Assembly (NCBI RefSeq): GCF_024029775.1 | Contig: NZ_CP097122.1 | Coordinates: 1,241,001-1,305,000 of the forward strand | Direction of reading: 5' to 3' | Length of the DNA: 64,000 nt | Origin: Fructobacillus americanaquae | GTDB lineage: Bacteria; Bacillota; Bacilli; Lactobacillales; Lactobacillaceae | Shown here: positions 1 to 7,916 of the stretch, piece by piece | Layout: each line of letters begins with the position of its first letter | Numbering within the stretch: position 1 is the first letter of the stretch | Notes under the pieces: model-generated | The model's database searches: none | Told to the model about the DNA's origin: nothing | What the model saw: only the letters and a program-made list of their open reading frames with translations | Program-made: the position numbers and the translations under genes

Positions 1-28
1 CTCGTCTAATTGCCAGGAGGTCGAGCAG

Positions 29-76
29 ATGACGTACAAAAAAATTATTGACTTGGATGATGGAAAGTTTGATTGA
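29..76 (+). other. Short SD-led ORF upstream of comEA
   Basis: An AGGAGG site at 15-20 lies 8 nt before ATG 29, which opens a 15-codon frame ending at TGA 74-76. It overlaps the likely comEA start (ATG 57 or 60) in another frame. It may be a leader peptide, or the original comEA N-terminus now out of frame after an indel. The best ribosome site here serves this short frame, not comEA. Confidence 0.3.
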
Positions 77-748
77 TTACTGGCGCTATTTGATTGTGGC
101 TGGTTTGGGTTTATTGGCAGTAATTGTTGTGTTTTTTCGATTGAACCTCTTGGGGGCCGAGCGGGAAGTCAAGCAAAATAGCTCCGTTCCCAGGCTATCC
201 TCTGCGGTAAATGAAAAACAAGAAAAGATAGTGAATAAGAATGAAAAGGGAAAAATCACTGCTAATGGTCGCGTGATGGTTGATCTCAAGGGTGCGGTTA
301 ACCACCAGGGAGTGGTCGACTTGCCAACGGGGAGTCGTCTTCAAGACGCTATCCAACAGGCTGGTGGCTTAACGGATCAAGCCGACCGTAATCGTATTAA
401 TTTAGCCCAATTATTGGTCGATGGCCAGGCGCTTTATATTGAACAAGTTGGCGAAGAAGGGCCCAATCAGCTAGGGGGCAATGGCTCTAATGGAGTTGCT
501 AATGCTAGCGGTGTTCGAGCAGACGTAACGGCGGGTTCTTCAGGAAATAGTGGGGGAACACTCGTGAATTTAAACACCGCTAGTGCCAAGGAGTTAGAGA
601 CTTTGGCTGGCATTGGTCCCAAGAAGGCGAGCAGATTGTGGATTTTCATGAAGAAAAACACCGTTTTCAGTCGGTTGAGGATTTGAAAGAAGTCGGTGGC
701 ATTGGTCCTAAACGCTTTGAGCAATTGAAAAATCAGGTAACAGTTTAA
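57..748 (+). pseudogene. comEA: comEA, frameshifted late-competence DNA receptor
   Basis: ComEA is a membrane-anchored receptor that binds incoming DNA during transformation. Seen here are one N-terminal membrane segment, an SLBB-like domain (around VMVDLKGAV to LYIEQVG), a Gly/Ser-rich linker and the start of the C-terminal helix-hairpin-helix domain (VNLNTASAKELETLAGIGPKKA). Directly after GPKKA, near 628/629, one base is missing. The frame then runs into unrelated residues and stops at 684-686. The lost half continues in another frame (EQIVDFHEEK, then VGGIGPKRFEQL) to TAA 746-748. The hairpin domain that contacts DNA is therefore cut in half. Apart from the one base the sequence is well conserved, so the lesion looks recent. 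The stop overlaps the comEC start by 1 nt. The true start may be ATG 57 or 60; TTG 48 is less likely. Confidence 0.85.
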
Positions 749-2133
749 TGAGGCTGCAGGCAACGTTGAAAGCTGCTTGGCTGGTGGGCGCTTTGTCACT
801 ATTTGTTTACCGGTCGAATTTGTTGACCATCTGCTTGGCATTATTGTTTACTTTGCTTGCTCTTTTCACAGTGCGTGGCAGGGACTTTTTGATCGTGTTT
901 GTCTTGTCATTGGCTTTTTTATTGTATTTTTTGATCGATCAAAAAACATTAGATCGTCAGGCTAATCTCCCCGATAAAAAAGGACAGTCATTTGCGATAC
1001 TAGCTTATCCAGAAGAACAAACTACTAATTCTGAGGGGCGTGTTGCTGACATTGGCCGCTTAAAAAGTTCTGGTGATCGTGTCTATTATTACTACCAGGC
1101 ACATAACCCGGAAAATTTAAAACGATTTCGGTCGATGGCCTGACCGACTCTGTTACATGGTCGGGGAGATTTTACGCCAATTATGCCGGCGACTAATTTT
1201 ATCAATTTGATTTTAAAGATTTTGCTAAAACAAAGAGAATCACTCATCAAGTTCGCTTGCAAGAAGTAGACTTACGGTTAAATCCTACAGCTAGTTGGTT
1301 TGACCGACTGAATGCTCAATTTCACTATTGGCACGCAATTTTGTCAGATCGTGCTAAGGCACTGCCTAACCCTGTAAGTAACTATGCCTTGTCACACTTA
1401 CTCGGTTCAAAGGATCAGACTTTGTATGATGATAACCCTAAAATTCAGGAATTAGGCTTGATTCATCTCTTTTCACTATCAGGCTTCCATGTCGCTTTTT
1501 TAATGGCTGTCATTCGTTGGCTGGGGCGTTTGGCCGGCCTTTATCAGGAGATTACTTTGGCCATGATGGTTCTTTGTTTGATTTCCTTCTATTGGCTGAC
1601 GGCCTGTCCGCCAATTTTTATTCGTGCAGTTATTACTGGTGGAATTAGCCGCATCAATACGTTATCGTTGTCTCACCAGGATCAGGACCACCTTGGCGAT
1701 TCTCGAGTGATTTTGACGATGTTTCAAGTTGACCAAGTTTTATTACCAGCCGGGATGACGGAGCAGCCAGCTTTTTTGAAAAAAGGTTCAGCCTTATTTG
1801 GGATGAACCAAGGTTATTTCAGTGACTGATCAGGTACAACCAGCTAACTTGCCATTGCGGATTTTGCACCCGTTTCGACCGGGAAGTGGGGAAAATGAAG
1901 ATTCCATTGTCCTGGGTGGTCGGATTGGTCCGCTGGTCTTATTTACTGCTGGTCGAAAGAACCGTTATGGCCATCCAAATCAGGAGGTTCTAGAAATTGC
2001 TGCTAGACAAAAAATGATTGTCTATGATACCAGACGTCAAGGTATGCTAAGATATGTATATGAAAATCACAAAAAAGGACATTTCCAGGTAAAAAGCACC
2101 AATGACCTTACAAACAGTAAAACAACAGATTGA
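748..2133 (+). pseudogene. comEC: comEC, degraded competence DNA channel
   Basis: ComEC is the polytopic membrane channel that moves single-stranded DNA into the cell. Pieces can be recognised in order: N-terminal membrane segments and a soluble domain (748-1140), the start of the competence domain (LFSLSGFHVAFL; ends near FIRAVITGG at about 1640), the metallo-beta-lactamase-like metal motif SHQDQDHLGD near 1670, and the C-terminal AGRKNRYGHP segment near 1955. The frame changes near 1140, an in-frame TAA lies at 1194, and the frame changes again near 1825. Two large stretches are missing: most of the multi-TM competence domain between about 1640 and 1660, and the second half of the lactamase-like domain near 1935. 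Only about 1.38 kb remains of a family that normally needs over 2 kb. It cannot encode a working channel. Confidence 0.85.
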
Positions 2134-3097
2134 ACAGGGGACATTACCAAACCTGTACTTGGTGACCGGTAACGAGCCCGCGCTAATTCAAAAAGCCCAC
2201 CGATTATTTGCTTCGATTATTGATCCGGCCGAGCAAGAAATGAACCAATCGATTTATGATTTCGCTGAAGTGGGCCTGGACCCAATTCTTGATGATTATT
2301 TAAGTGCTCCTTTTTTCGGCGATCACCGCTTAGTTTTGGTTGAAAATCCGTCCTTTTTAACGGCTGGATCGAAATTGACGGCCAATCAAGAAAAGGCTTT
2401 GCAAGAAGCACTGGCCCAACCAGTGCCTGGAAACCTCTTGGTTTTGTTTGCCAATGAGGCCTCTTTAGACAAACGCAAAAAGGTGACCAAGTTCGTTTTG
2501 AGTCGGGCTGAGCTGCTTGATTTGCCAGCATTGGATGAACGCCAAACCCGCCAGGCTCTGCACCAGTTCTTAGGTCAGCGACGGGTTGAAATCAACCAAG
2601 AGGCTGAGGCAGAGTTACTGTTGAGGACTCAGGCCTCTTACTCGCAAGTCTTGGCTGAATTGCCCAAACTCTTGGCCTACGCTAGTCAAACAAAAACGAT
2701 TGATTTAACAGGGGTAACAGGACTAGTTTCGAAGGAGTCAACAGCGCAGGCTTTTGACTTGGCCGATTTGGTTTTGAAACAGAAAAAAGCCGAAGCCCTG
2801 CATCTGTACCATGACCTCATCAAAAATGGTGAAGCACCGTTACGGTTAAATGCTCTTCTGCTTGGCCAATTTCGTCTGTTATTACAGGTTGCTGGTTCAA
2901 CCGGAAGCGACCAGTCGTTAGGAGCTACTTTGAAAGTGCATCCTTATCGGGTAAAGTTGGCACGGCAATCATTAAGTCATTATCGGTTGGGGCAGGTTCG
3001 AGCCGGATTCTTAAATATTATGCAGATGGAAATTAAGATGAAGTCCGAAACGGTTGATCCACTCTTTTTATTTGAACAGTTTCTGTTAGAGTTTTAA
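2102..3097 (+). CDS. holA: DNA polymerase III subunit delta
   Basis: HolA opens the beta sliding clamp within the clamp loader during DNA replication. The 331-residue protein has the typical start for the family (TLPNLYLVTGNEPALIQKA), the central stretch LVLFANEASLDKRKK, and a C-terminal collar-like helical domain ending at FEQFLLEF. Its length matches Firmicutes HolA. ATG 2102 has only a weak upstream purine stretch (CCAGGTAAAAAG). The end of the broken comEC frame overlaps it by about 30 nt, so holA probably depended on comEC translation or on the shared operon promoter. comEA-comEC-holA is the usual order in this phylum. The gene is intact while its operon partners have decayed, as expected for an essential gene. 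Confidence 0.95.
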   Translation: MTLQTVKQQIEQGTLPNLYLVTGNEPALIQKAHRLFASIIDPAEQEMNQSIYDFAEVGLDPILDDYLSAPFFGDHRLVLVENPSFLTAGSKLTANQEKALQEALAQPVPGNLLVLFANEASLDKRKKVTKFVLSRAELLDLPALDERQTRQALHQFLGQRRVEINQEAEAELLLRTQASYSQVLAELPKLLAYASQTKTIDLTGVTGLVSKESTAQAFDLADLVLKQKKAEALHLYHDLIKNGEAPLRLNALLLGQFRLLLQVAGSTGSDQSLGATLKVHPYRVKLARQSLSHYRLGQVRAGFLNIMQMEIKMKSETVDPLFLFEQFLLEF

Positions 3098-3258
3098 AAA
3101 AAGGAACAAGTAGGTTAACAGCATTGCTGGTGATAGGTGGTAAAGCTCTCAGCGTTAAGTGTTGATAGTTTCCCAGAATGTTTTAAAATTGCTATGCCGA
3201 TATTTTTTTAGACTGGCAGCAGTTTTTTATTGCAATTGTTGATTTATGTTACTTGAAT

Positions 3259-3290
3259 AAAATCGGTATATTTAATATACCGATTTTTTT
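3259..3290 (+). terminator. Rho-independent terminator after holA
   Basis: A perfect 12-bp stem (AAAATCGGTATA, 3259-3270, with its complement at 3276-3287) closes a 5-nt TTTAA loop and is followed by more T. The remaining gap between holA and the next gene (3098-3258 and 3291-3385) is AT-rich and holds nothing else I can identify. Confidence 0.75.
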
Positions 3291-3385
3291 ATTGAAATAA
3301 TTTGATTATAAATATTTTTTTCAGACATTTTATATGGAATTTTTCATTTTGAAAGTATTACGATAATTAACGGAGGGAGCAATTT

Positions 3386-4939
3386 ATGAAACGAATGTTA
3401 AATAATTTAGATGAAAAAATGAACGAAAAGTTTTGCATAAAGTTAAGAAAAATTGGGTTGTTATATCTCTACTTTCATTTACGTTGCTCGGTGTAAATAT
3501 TACTTTACAAAATGAACATTCCTTTTTATTATTTGGAACACAGCCGGTAAGTGCTGCTGATGTGAGTGTCAGTGGCTATGATGGCTCTGCCCACTGGCCT
3601 TATGATACGTCAACGAAGACGTTGACTTTTGATGGCGCAGGGACTTTGGCAGGTGGTTCACTTTTTTATGGACACAATATTCCAGTGGAAGTGGAACATA
3701 TTGTTTTCGCTCAAAAAGTCGCTGCAGTAGCTGATTCTAGTTATCTCTTTTCGACCCTTGAGGGGACTGGATCGCACTTAGAGAGTATTGATCAACTTGA
3801 AAATTTTGATACTCAAAACGTTACGAACATGGCCGGTATGTTTTATGGCATATCAAAGCTGACTTCCTTAGATTTATCTAATTTTGATACCAGCAAGGTC
3901 AATGATATGTCGAATATGTTCCTGCCCTAGAGTCACTGAATATCAGTAGCTTTAACACAGAAAATGTAACGACAATGGAGAGGATGTTCTATAATGATGT
4001 GACATTGAAATCCCTCGACTTATCAAACTTTATTACTAAAAATGTGACGAACATGGAAAGCATGTTTGGAAAAACAACTGGGTTAACGGATTTAAACATT
4101 GCTAACTTTGATACAGATGATGTTACTAGTATAGTAAATATGTTTACTTCAATGGGAAATGACTTTGATCGAGTGCCGTTGTTTTACCCCAACAGCATTT
4201 TGATACGAATGCTGAGATTGGTAGTGGTTTTCAATTTATTATTGCCGTTTCAGCTTGGGATGGTGGAATGGCTGCACAGTCTAAAGGGCAATAGTTGACA
4301 ACTAGCCAGTACTAGAAACGTTTTAACTCGGGTACGGCCGCTGCTGATATTTATATCTTTGGTAATACTCAGGATGAATTGCAAGACTCGACTGATAATT
4401 GGGATGTTCAAGAAACAATTCACTATCAGTATTCAGACCGCAGTTAAGCTGCAAAATCAGTGACCCAAACGGTCACCTTTAAGCGGCCATTTACCACTGA
4501 TATAGTAACTGGTTTGAAGAACTATGGCACATGGTTACCCAACCAAAGTTTTGCCGCAGTATCGAGTCCAATGATTCAGGGGTACAGCACAGATCAGAGT
4601 GAAATTGCTAGTCGAACAGTAACAGCGACAGCGCAAAACTTAGCTTACACGGTGACCTATACCAAGGACGCACCAAATTCGAGTCATTCTGGTTCAAACA
4701 TCAACGGTTCAACTGCCAACAATTCGAACACGGAGGTCTTGCCAGAGAATCATCAAACTGCAAAGAAAACAGTAACTAATCACTCCAGTTCGAATACGAC
4801 AGCTGATGATGCTGACCAGTTGCCAATATTACCATTAACTGGAAAGCAGACTCAATCCTTCGGGGGGATTTTCTTGATGATAGTTTCCGGTCTAGCAACA
4901 GTAGTTTCTTTCTTGGTAAACAAGAAAGAAAAGAATTAA
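3386..4939 (+). pseudogene. Decayed LPxTG surface adhesin (DUF285/LRR plus Mub-like)
   Basis: This was a sortase-anchored surface protein. A GGAGGGAG site precedes ATG 3386, and an N-terminal basic stretch leads into a signal peptide whose frame shifts at a T-run near 3431-3434. A secretion signal ending near VSAADVSVSG follows, then BspA/DUF285-type repeats (LTSLDLSNFDTSKV, LKSLDLSNFITKNV, LTDLNIANFDTDDV). Next comes a Mub-B2-like domain (VTQTVTFKRPF to YTVTYTKD), an Ser/Asn-rich wall spacer, LPLTG near residue pairs at 4834-4848, a membrane segment and a basic tail. Lesions: a shift near 3431, a shift near 3927, at least one shift between 4160 and 4380, and an in-frame TAA at 4445-4447 within QYSDRS-stop-AAKS. 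Several independent lesions argue against a single sequencing error. The C-terminal half is otherwise well preserved. Confidence 0.8.
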
Positions 4940-5042
4940 GGAAGTGTTGCACTGCTTGTTGAGTGATTGATAATAACTGCTGCAAGAAAATTCGTCGAAT
5001 TTAAAACTCCACAAATTAAAATTGCCAGCTAAGTGGCTTTTA

Positions 5043-5085
5043 GCAATTAAGTTCCGATAAAAGGTTGGTCCTTAGTTGCTTTTTT
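5043..5085 (+). terminator. Possible terminator after adhesin remnant
   Basis: GCAATTAAG (5043-5051) pairs with CTTAGTTGC (5071-5079), one G-T pair, and is followed by six T. The loop is long (19 nt), so this is a weaker candidate than the hairpin at 5119. Confidence 0.4.
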
Positions 5086-5118
5086 GTTGGTATTAAAATG
5101 GCTGCTGACGTAAAATCA

Positions 5119-5154
5119 AAAAAGCCACAAAAGAATTATCTTTTGTGGCTTTTT
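5119..5154. terminator. Bidirectional terminator
   Basis: A perfect 15-bp stem (AAAAAGCCACAAAAG at 5119-5133, its complement at 5140-5154) closes a 6-nt loop. There are A-runs on one side and T-runs on the other, so it can end transcripts from both the plus-strand adhesin remnant and the minus-strand peroxidase gene. Confidence 0.85.
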
Positions 5155-5191
5155 GCTTGCCAAACTGGGTTGAACAGTTTATTTTAATTTT

Positions 5192-6151
5192 TTAGTCAAA
5201 ATCATCGTCAGCAATTTGTGATAATGTATCGCGGGATGGGATGAAAAACAGTTGACCTGACAAAAGTTCTGAGAAGGTCAATAGGAAGTCGGACTTATCA
5301 ACCATGTTTTTCAACATGCCCTTCGTTACTTCCCAATGACGGGCGTAGCCCATGAAATAGGTGCCGGTATTGCCGGTAGCAGGGTCAGAATAAGGGACGT
5401 TCATGCGAATGATTTTCTGTTCTACGCCATTTGGTTCGTACTTAGAAGTGACGTTATGGGCATTTTCGTACTTCTGGTCGTCTTCCAATTCCAAATCAGA
5501 AAACTTTTCGCGCCCAACAGCCTTTTCCTGGTGCTCGGTCTTCATTTTATTCCAGAAGTCCATGTTGTGACGCCATTTTTGCGCAAAGGCGTATGAGCCA
5601 TTTTCAAAAGCAGCGTCTTCATCACCAATCAGGGCATAGTCGGCAGAATCTTCCGGTGCCGGTGCTTCGGTTCCATCAATGAAACCAATAATAGCACGAC
5701 CTTCGAAATAGCGGAAACCCTGGGTCGAATCAACAACCTCAGTAAAGTCTTTCAAGAACTTCATAAATTGGGTTTGAGCTTCGACGACAATGGCTTGGTT
5801 ATTGGCACGAATATGGAAGAAAAGGTCACCTTCGGTGGCAGGCATGCTATATTTTGGTCCCTTCATACCGGTAAAGGTTTCAAGTTCCTTTGGCTTGGCA
5901 GACTTTGGGAAAAGTAGTTCCCAAGCGTGACTGGAGAAGCCGATGGCAACCTTCAACGTTGAAGGGGAACCGTCGTTTTGGCCATCGCGAATTCGTAAGG
6001 AGCGGATGATGGCTTGTGAGCGGTCCGCAAAATCGACGATGGCATCATGCAGGTCGCTTTGTGGCAAATCTTTAAATTTCAATACGGTAAACTGGACGCT
6101 TTGCCCGATGTCTTTCCAGACATCTTGGGCGACTTTCGGATTAATTGGCAT
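5192..6151 (-). CDS. DyP-type heme peroxidase
   Basis: This enzyme uses heme and hydrogen peroxide to oxidise substrates; the physiological substrate in lactic acid bacteria is unknown. The 319-residue protein shows the DyP signature GFIDGTE (residues 156-162, catalytic Asp159), a likely proximal heme ligand His232 in ENAHNVTSKY, and a likely distal Arg249 in IIRMNVPY. It ends in an acidic DDDFD tail. There is no signal peptide or Tat motif, so it is probably cytoplasmic. The ATG is preceded by GAGGA about 10 nt upstream. It is monocistronic, bounded by the bidirectional terminator at 5119 and divergent from recX. Since these bacteria generally do not make heme, activity would need scavenged heme. 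I saw no encapsulin or heme-uptake gene nearby. The acidic tail could be a cargo-like extension, but nothing here supports that. Confidence 0.9.
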   Translation of the reverse strand: MPINPKVAQDVWKDIGQSVQFTVLKFKDLPQSDLHDAIVDFADRSQAIIRSLRIRDGQNDGSPSTLKVAIGFSSHAWELLFPKSAKPKELETFTGMKGPKYSMPATEGDLFFHIRANNQAIVVEAQTQFMKFLKDFTEVVDSTQGFRYFEGRAIIGFIDGTEAPAPEDSADYALIGDEDAAFENGSYAFAQKWRHNMDFWNKMKTEHQEKAVGREKFSDLELEDDQKYENAHNVTSKYEPNGVEQKIIRMNVPYSDPATGNTGTYFMGYARHWEVTKGMLKNMVDKSDFLLTFSELLSGQLFFIPSRDTLSQIADDDFD

Positions 6152-6353
6152 TGTAGCAATTCCTCATTTCCTAATTTTACTTTTTTCATTGTACCTCTCT
6201 TTTGCTTGAAATGCTATAAATAAGATTGATTCTAATTAATTTAAATATTTTCTAATGAAAATCAGTTGAAAAGCGTTGCTGTGAGTCTAATTTGAACAGC
6301 GATTGCTTGTCGCTGCTGGTCTTGCATGACTAGTATTTTTAGGCAAAGCTTCG

Positions 6354-6365
6354 TAAAATAGACCT
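6354..6365 (+). promoter_or_regulatory. Candidate -10 placing recX as leaderless
   Basis: TAAAAT (6354-6359) sits 6 nt before ATG 6366 and there is no Shine-Dalgarno site. Initiation about 7 nt downstream of this -10 would fall on the A of the start codon. The -35 region (around TAGTAT 6331) is poor, so this is tentative. Confidence 0.3.
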
Positions 6366-7166
6366 ATGAAAACAATCACGAAAATTGCTACACAAAAGCG
6401 AAATGGCCGCTATAATATCGAATTAGATGGGCAGTTTGCCTTTGGTCTGTCCGAAAATGTTTTGGCAAAGTTTGGTCTTTTGAAGGGCCGTCAACTTAAT
6501 GATGCTATGATTGACGAACTAAAGAAAGCGGAAAAGGTTGACCAGGGTCTCAAAATTGCGTTGAACTATTTAAGTCCTGCCTTGCGGACTGCTCGCCAGG
6601 TTAAAGATCGGCTGAGGCAAAAGAAGGTCGAAGCTGGTGTCATCGACCAAGTCATCAGCCACTTGGGCCAGCAGGGACTATTAGACGATACGGTTTATGC
6701 TAAGCATTATGTCGCCACGAAACAAGTCTTCAATCCTAAGGGACCAAGGGGGATTGCGCAGGATTTGAAGCAGGCCGGTGTCCAAGAAGACATTATCGAA
6801 AACGCTATCTTAGACTTTGCAGAAGAAGACCAAGTTTTAGTTGCAACAAAGATGGCAGAAAAATTAGCGCGTACCCATCGACGGGATTCGACAGTAGTTC
6901 GTCAACAAAAAGTTGCGCAAGCTTTGGTGCAAAAAGGTTTTGCCTATGATTTGGCTAATCAGGTGATCAATGATTTAGATATTGCAAATGATGCAGACGA
7001 TGAGCAAGAAAATGCCAACAAGCAGGCAGAAAAGCTGGCTCGCCATCATCAGCGCCTTGCTGCTCGAGAGCGATTTTATAAGGTGAAGCAGGGTCTGTAT
7101 GCCAAGGGTTATCGCGGTGAGGTAATTGAGCAGGCTCTGGAAACAATTGATTTTGAAGAGGAATAA
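6366..7166 (+). CDS. recX: Regulatory protein RecX
   Basis: RecX modulates RecA filament activity in homologous recombination and the SOS response. The protein is 266 residues. It begins with the family pattern ITKIATQKRNGRYNIELDG, followed by FAFGLSENVLAKFGL, then the repeated three-helix modules (YLSPALRTARQVKDRL, VISHLGQQGLLDD, YAKHYVATK), and a second and third module toward the C-terminus. The length matches the long Lactobacillales RecX. ATG 6366 agrees with the conserved N-terminus although no ribosome site precedes it. It is divergent from the peroxidase gene and followed after 107 nt by the DUF402 gene, an order also seen in other Firmicutes. Retention of recX alongside intact rexBA shows that recombination control is kept although competence genes are lost. 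Confidence 0.93.
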   Translation: MKTITKIATQKRNGRYNIELDGQFAFGLSENVLAKFGLLKGRQLNDAMIDELKKAEKVDQGLKIALNYLSPALRTARQVKDRLRQKKVEAGVIDQVISHLGQQGLLDDTVYAKHYVATKQVFNPKGPRGIAQDLKQAGVQEDIIENAILDFAEEDQVLVATKMAEKLARTHRRDSTVVRQQKVAQALVQKGFAYDLANQVINDLDIANDADDEQENANKQAEKLARHHQRLAARERFYKVKQGLYAKGYRGEVIEQALETIDFEEE

Positions 7167-7229
7167 CAAGGTACGTGCATCCTTTTCTTAGAAAAAATTG
7201 ACCATATTAGCCAACTAATTTTAAAATTA

Positions 7230-7238
7230 TGGTATAAT
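7230..7238 (+). promoter_or_regulatory. Extended -10 promoter for DUF402 gene
   Basis: TGGTATAAT (TG at 7230, TATAAT at 7233-7238) is a textbook extended -10. A TTGACC at 7198 is too far (29 nt) to be its -35. The TTG at 7238 overlaps the -10, so it cannot be the start codon of the gene. Confidence 0.6.
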
Positions 7239-7273
7239 TGAAAAGGAATTTTTGTCAGAAAAGTGGGACGAGC

Positions 7274-7843
7274 ATGATTGTTGATAAGCCAAGTCGCGGA
7301 CCGCGCGAAGGGGATGTCATCACGATCAAAAGCTATAAGCATGACGGCTCGCTGCATCGAACCTGGCGTGACACGATGGTGTTGAAAACCAGTGAGAATG
7401 CCATTATTGGTCTAAATGACCATACTTTGGTGACAGAAGATAATGGTCGGCGCTGGGTAACTCGCGAACCGGCTATCTTGTACTTCCATAAGAAGTACTG
7501 GTTTAACATCGTCGCGATGATTCGCGATAACGGGATATCTTACTACTGTAACTTAGCCTCACCATACACTTTGGATAAAGAAGCGCTCAAGTATATTGAT
7601 TATGATTTGGACGTTAAGGTTTTCCCAGATGGGGAAAAACATCTCTTAGATGCGGATGAGTATGCGGCCCATAGTAAACAATGGCATTACCCTAAAGAGG
7701 TTGATCAAATTTTAAAGGCACACGTTAAAATTTTGGTTGACTGGATTAATAACGAAAAAGGACCATTTTCGCAAGGGTACGTCGATGTTTGGTATTCTCG
7801 TTACCAATATTTGATGCAACAGCGGTTAAAAGATCGTCGTTGA
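7274..7843 (+). CDS. DUF402 family nucleoside tri/diphosphatase-like protein
   Basis: Characterised members of this family (UPF0374/Ntdp) hydrolyse nucleoside tri- and diphosphates with a divalent metal. The 189-residue product starts [14 protein letters not shown] and carries the family core: [54 protein letters not shown] and LDADEY, which hold the acidic and aromatic active-site residues. I chose ATG 7274 because the longer frame opens inside the -10 element. A GTGGGA stretch gives a modest ribosome site. It is a single-gene transcript with its own extended -10 promoter and a strong terminator. The exact substrate cannot be told from sequence. Confidence 0.85.
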   Translation: MIVDKPSRGPREGDVITIKSYKHDGSLHRTWRDTMVLKTSENAIIGLNDHTLVTEDNGRRWVTREPAILYFHKKYWFNIVAMIRDNGISYYCNLASPYTLDKEALKYIDYDLDVKVFPDGEKHLLDADEYAAHSKQWHYPKEVDQILKAHVKILVDWINNEKGPFSQGYVDVWYSRYQYLMQQRLKDRR

Positions 7844-7852
7844 CTAAGTTAG

Positions 7853-7879
7853 AAGAACACGGAAGCGTGTTCTTTTTTT
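7853..7879 (+). terminator. Terminator after DUF402 gene
   Basis: GAACACG (7855-7861) and CGTGTTC (7866-7872) form a stem with a GAAG tetraloop, extended by A-T pairs and followed by seven T. Confidence 0.85.
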
Positions 7880-7880
7880 G

Positions 7881-7886
7881 TATAAT
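7881..7886 (+). promoter_or_regulatory. Probable -10 for rexBA
   Basis: TATAAT directly follows the T-run of the preceding terminator, 30 nt before rexB. No convincing -35 is visible because the terminator stem occupies that space, so terminator and promoter overlap. Confidence 0.45.
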
Positions 7887-7916
7887 AAACATAACTAAAA
7901 TAGATTAGGGGATAAC

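Noticed and set aside
7238-7273. TTG 7238 as start of the DUF402 gene
   Set aside because: It overlaps the TATAAT element and has no ribosome site; ATG 7274 fits the family.
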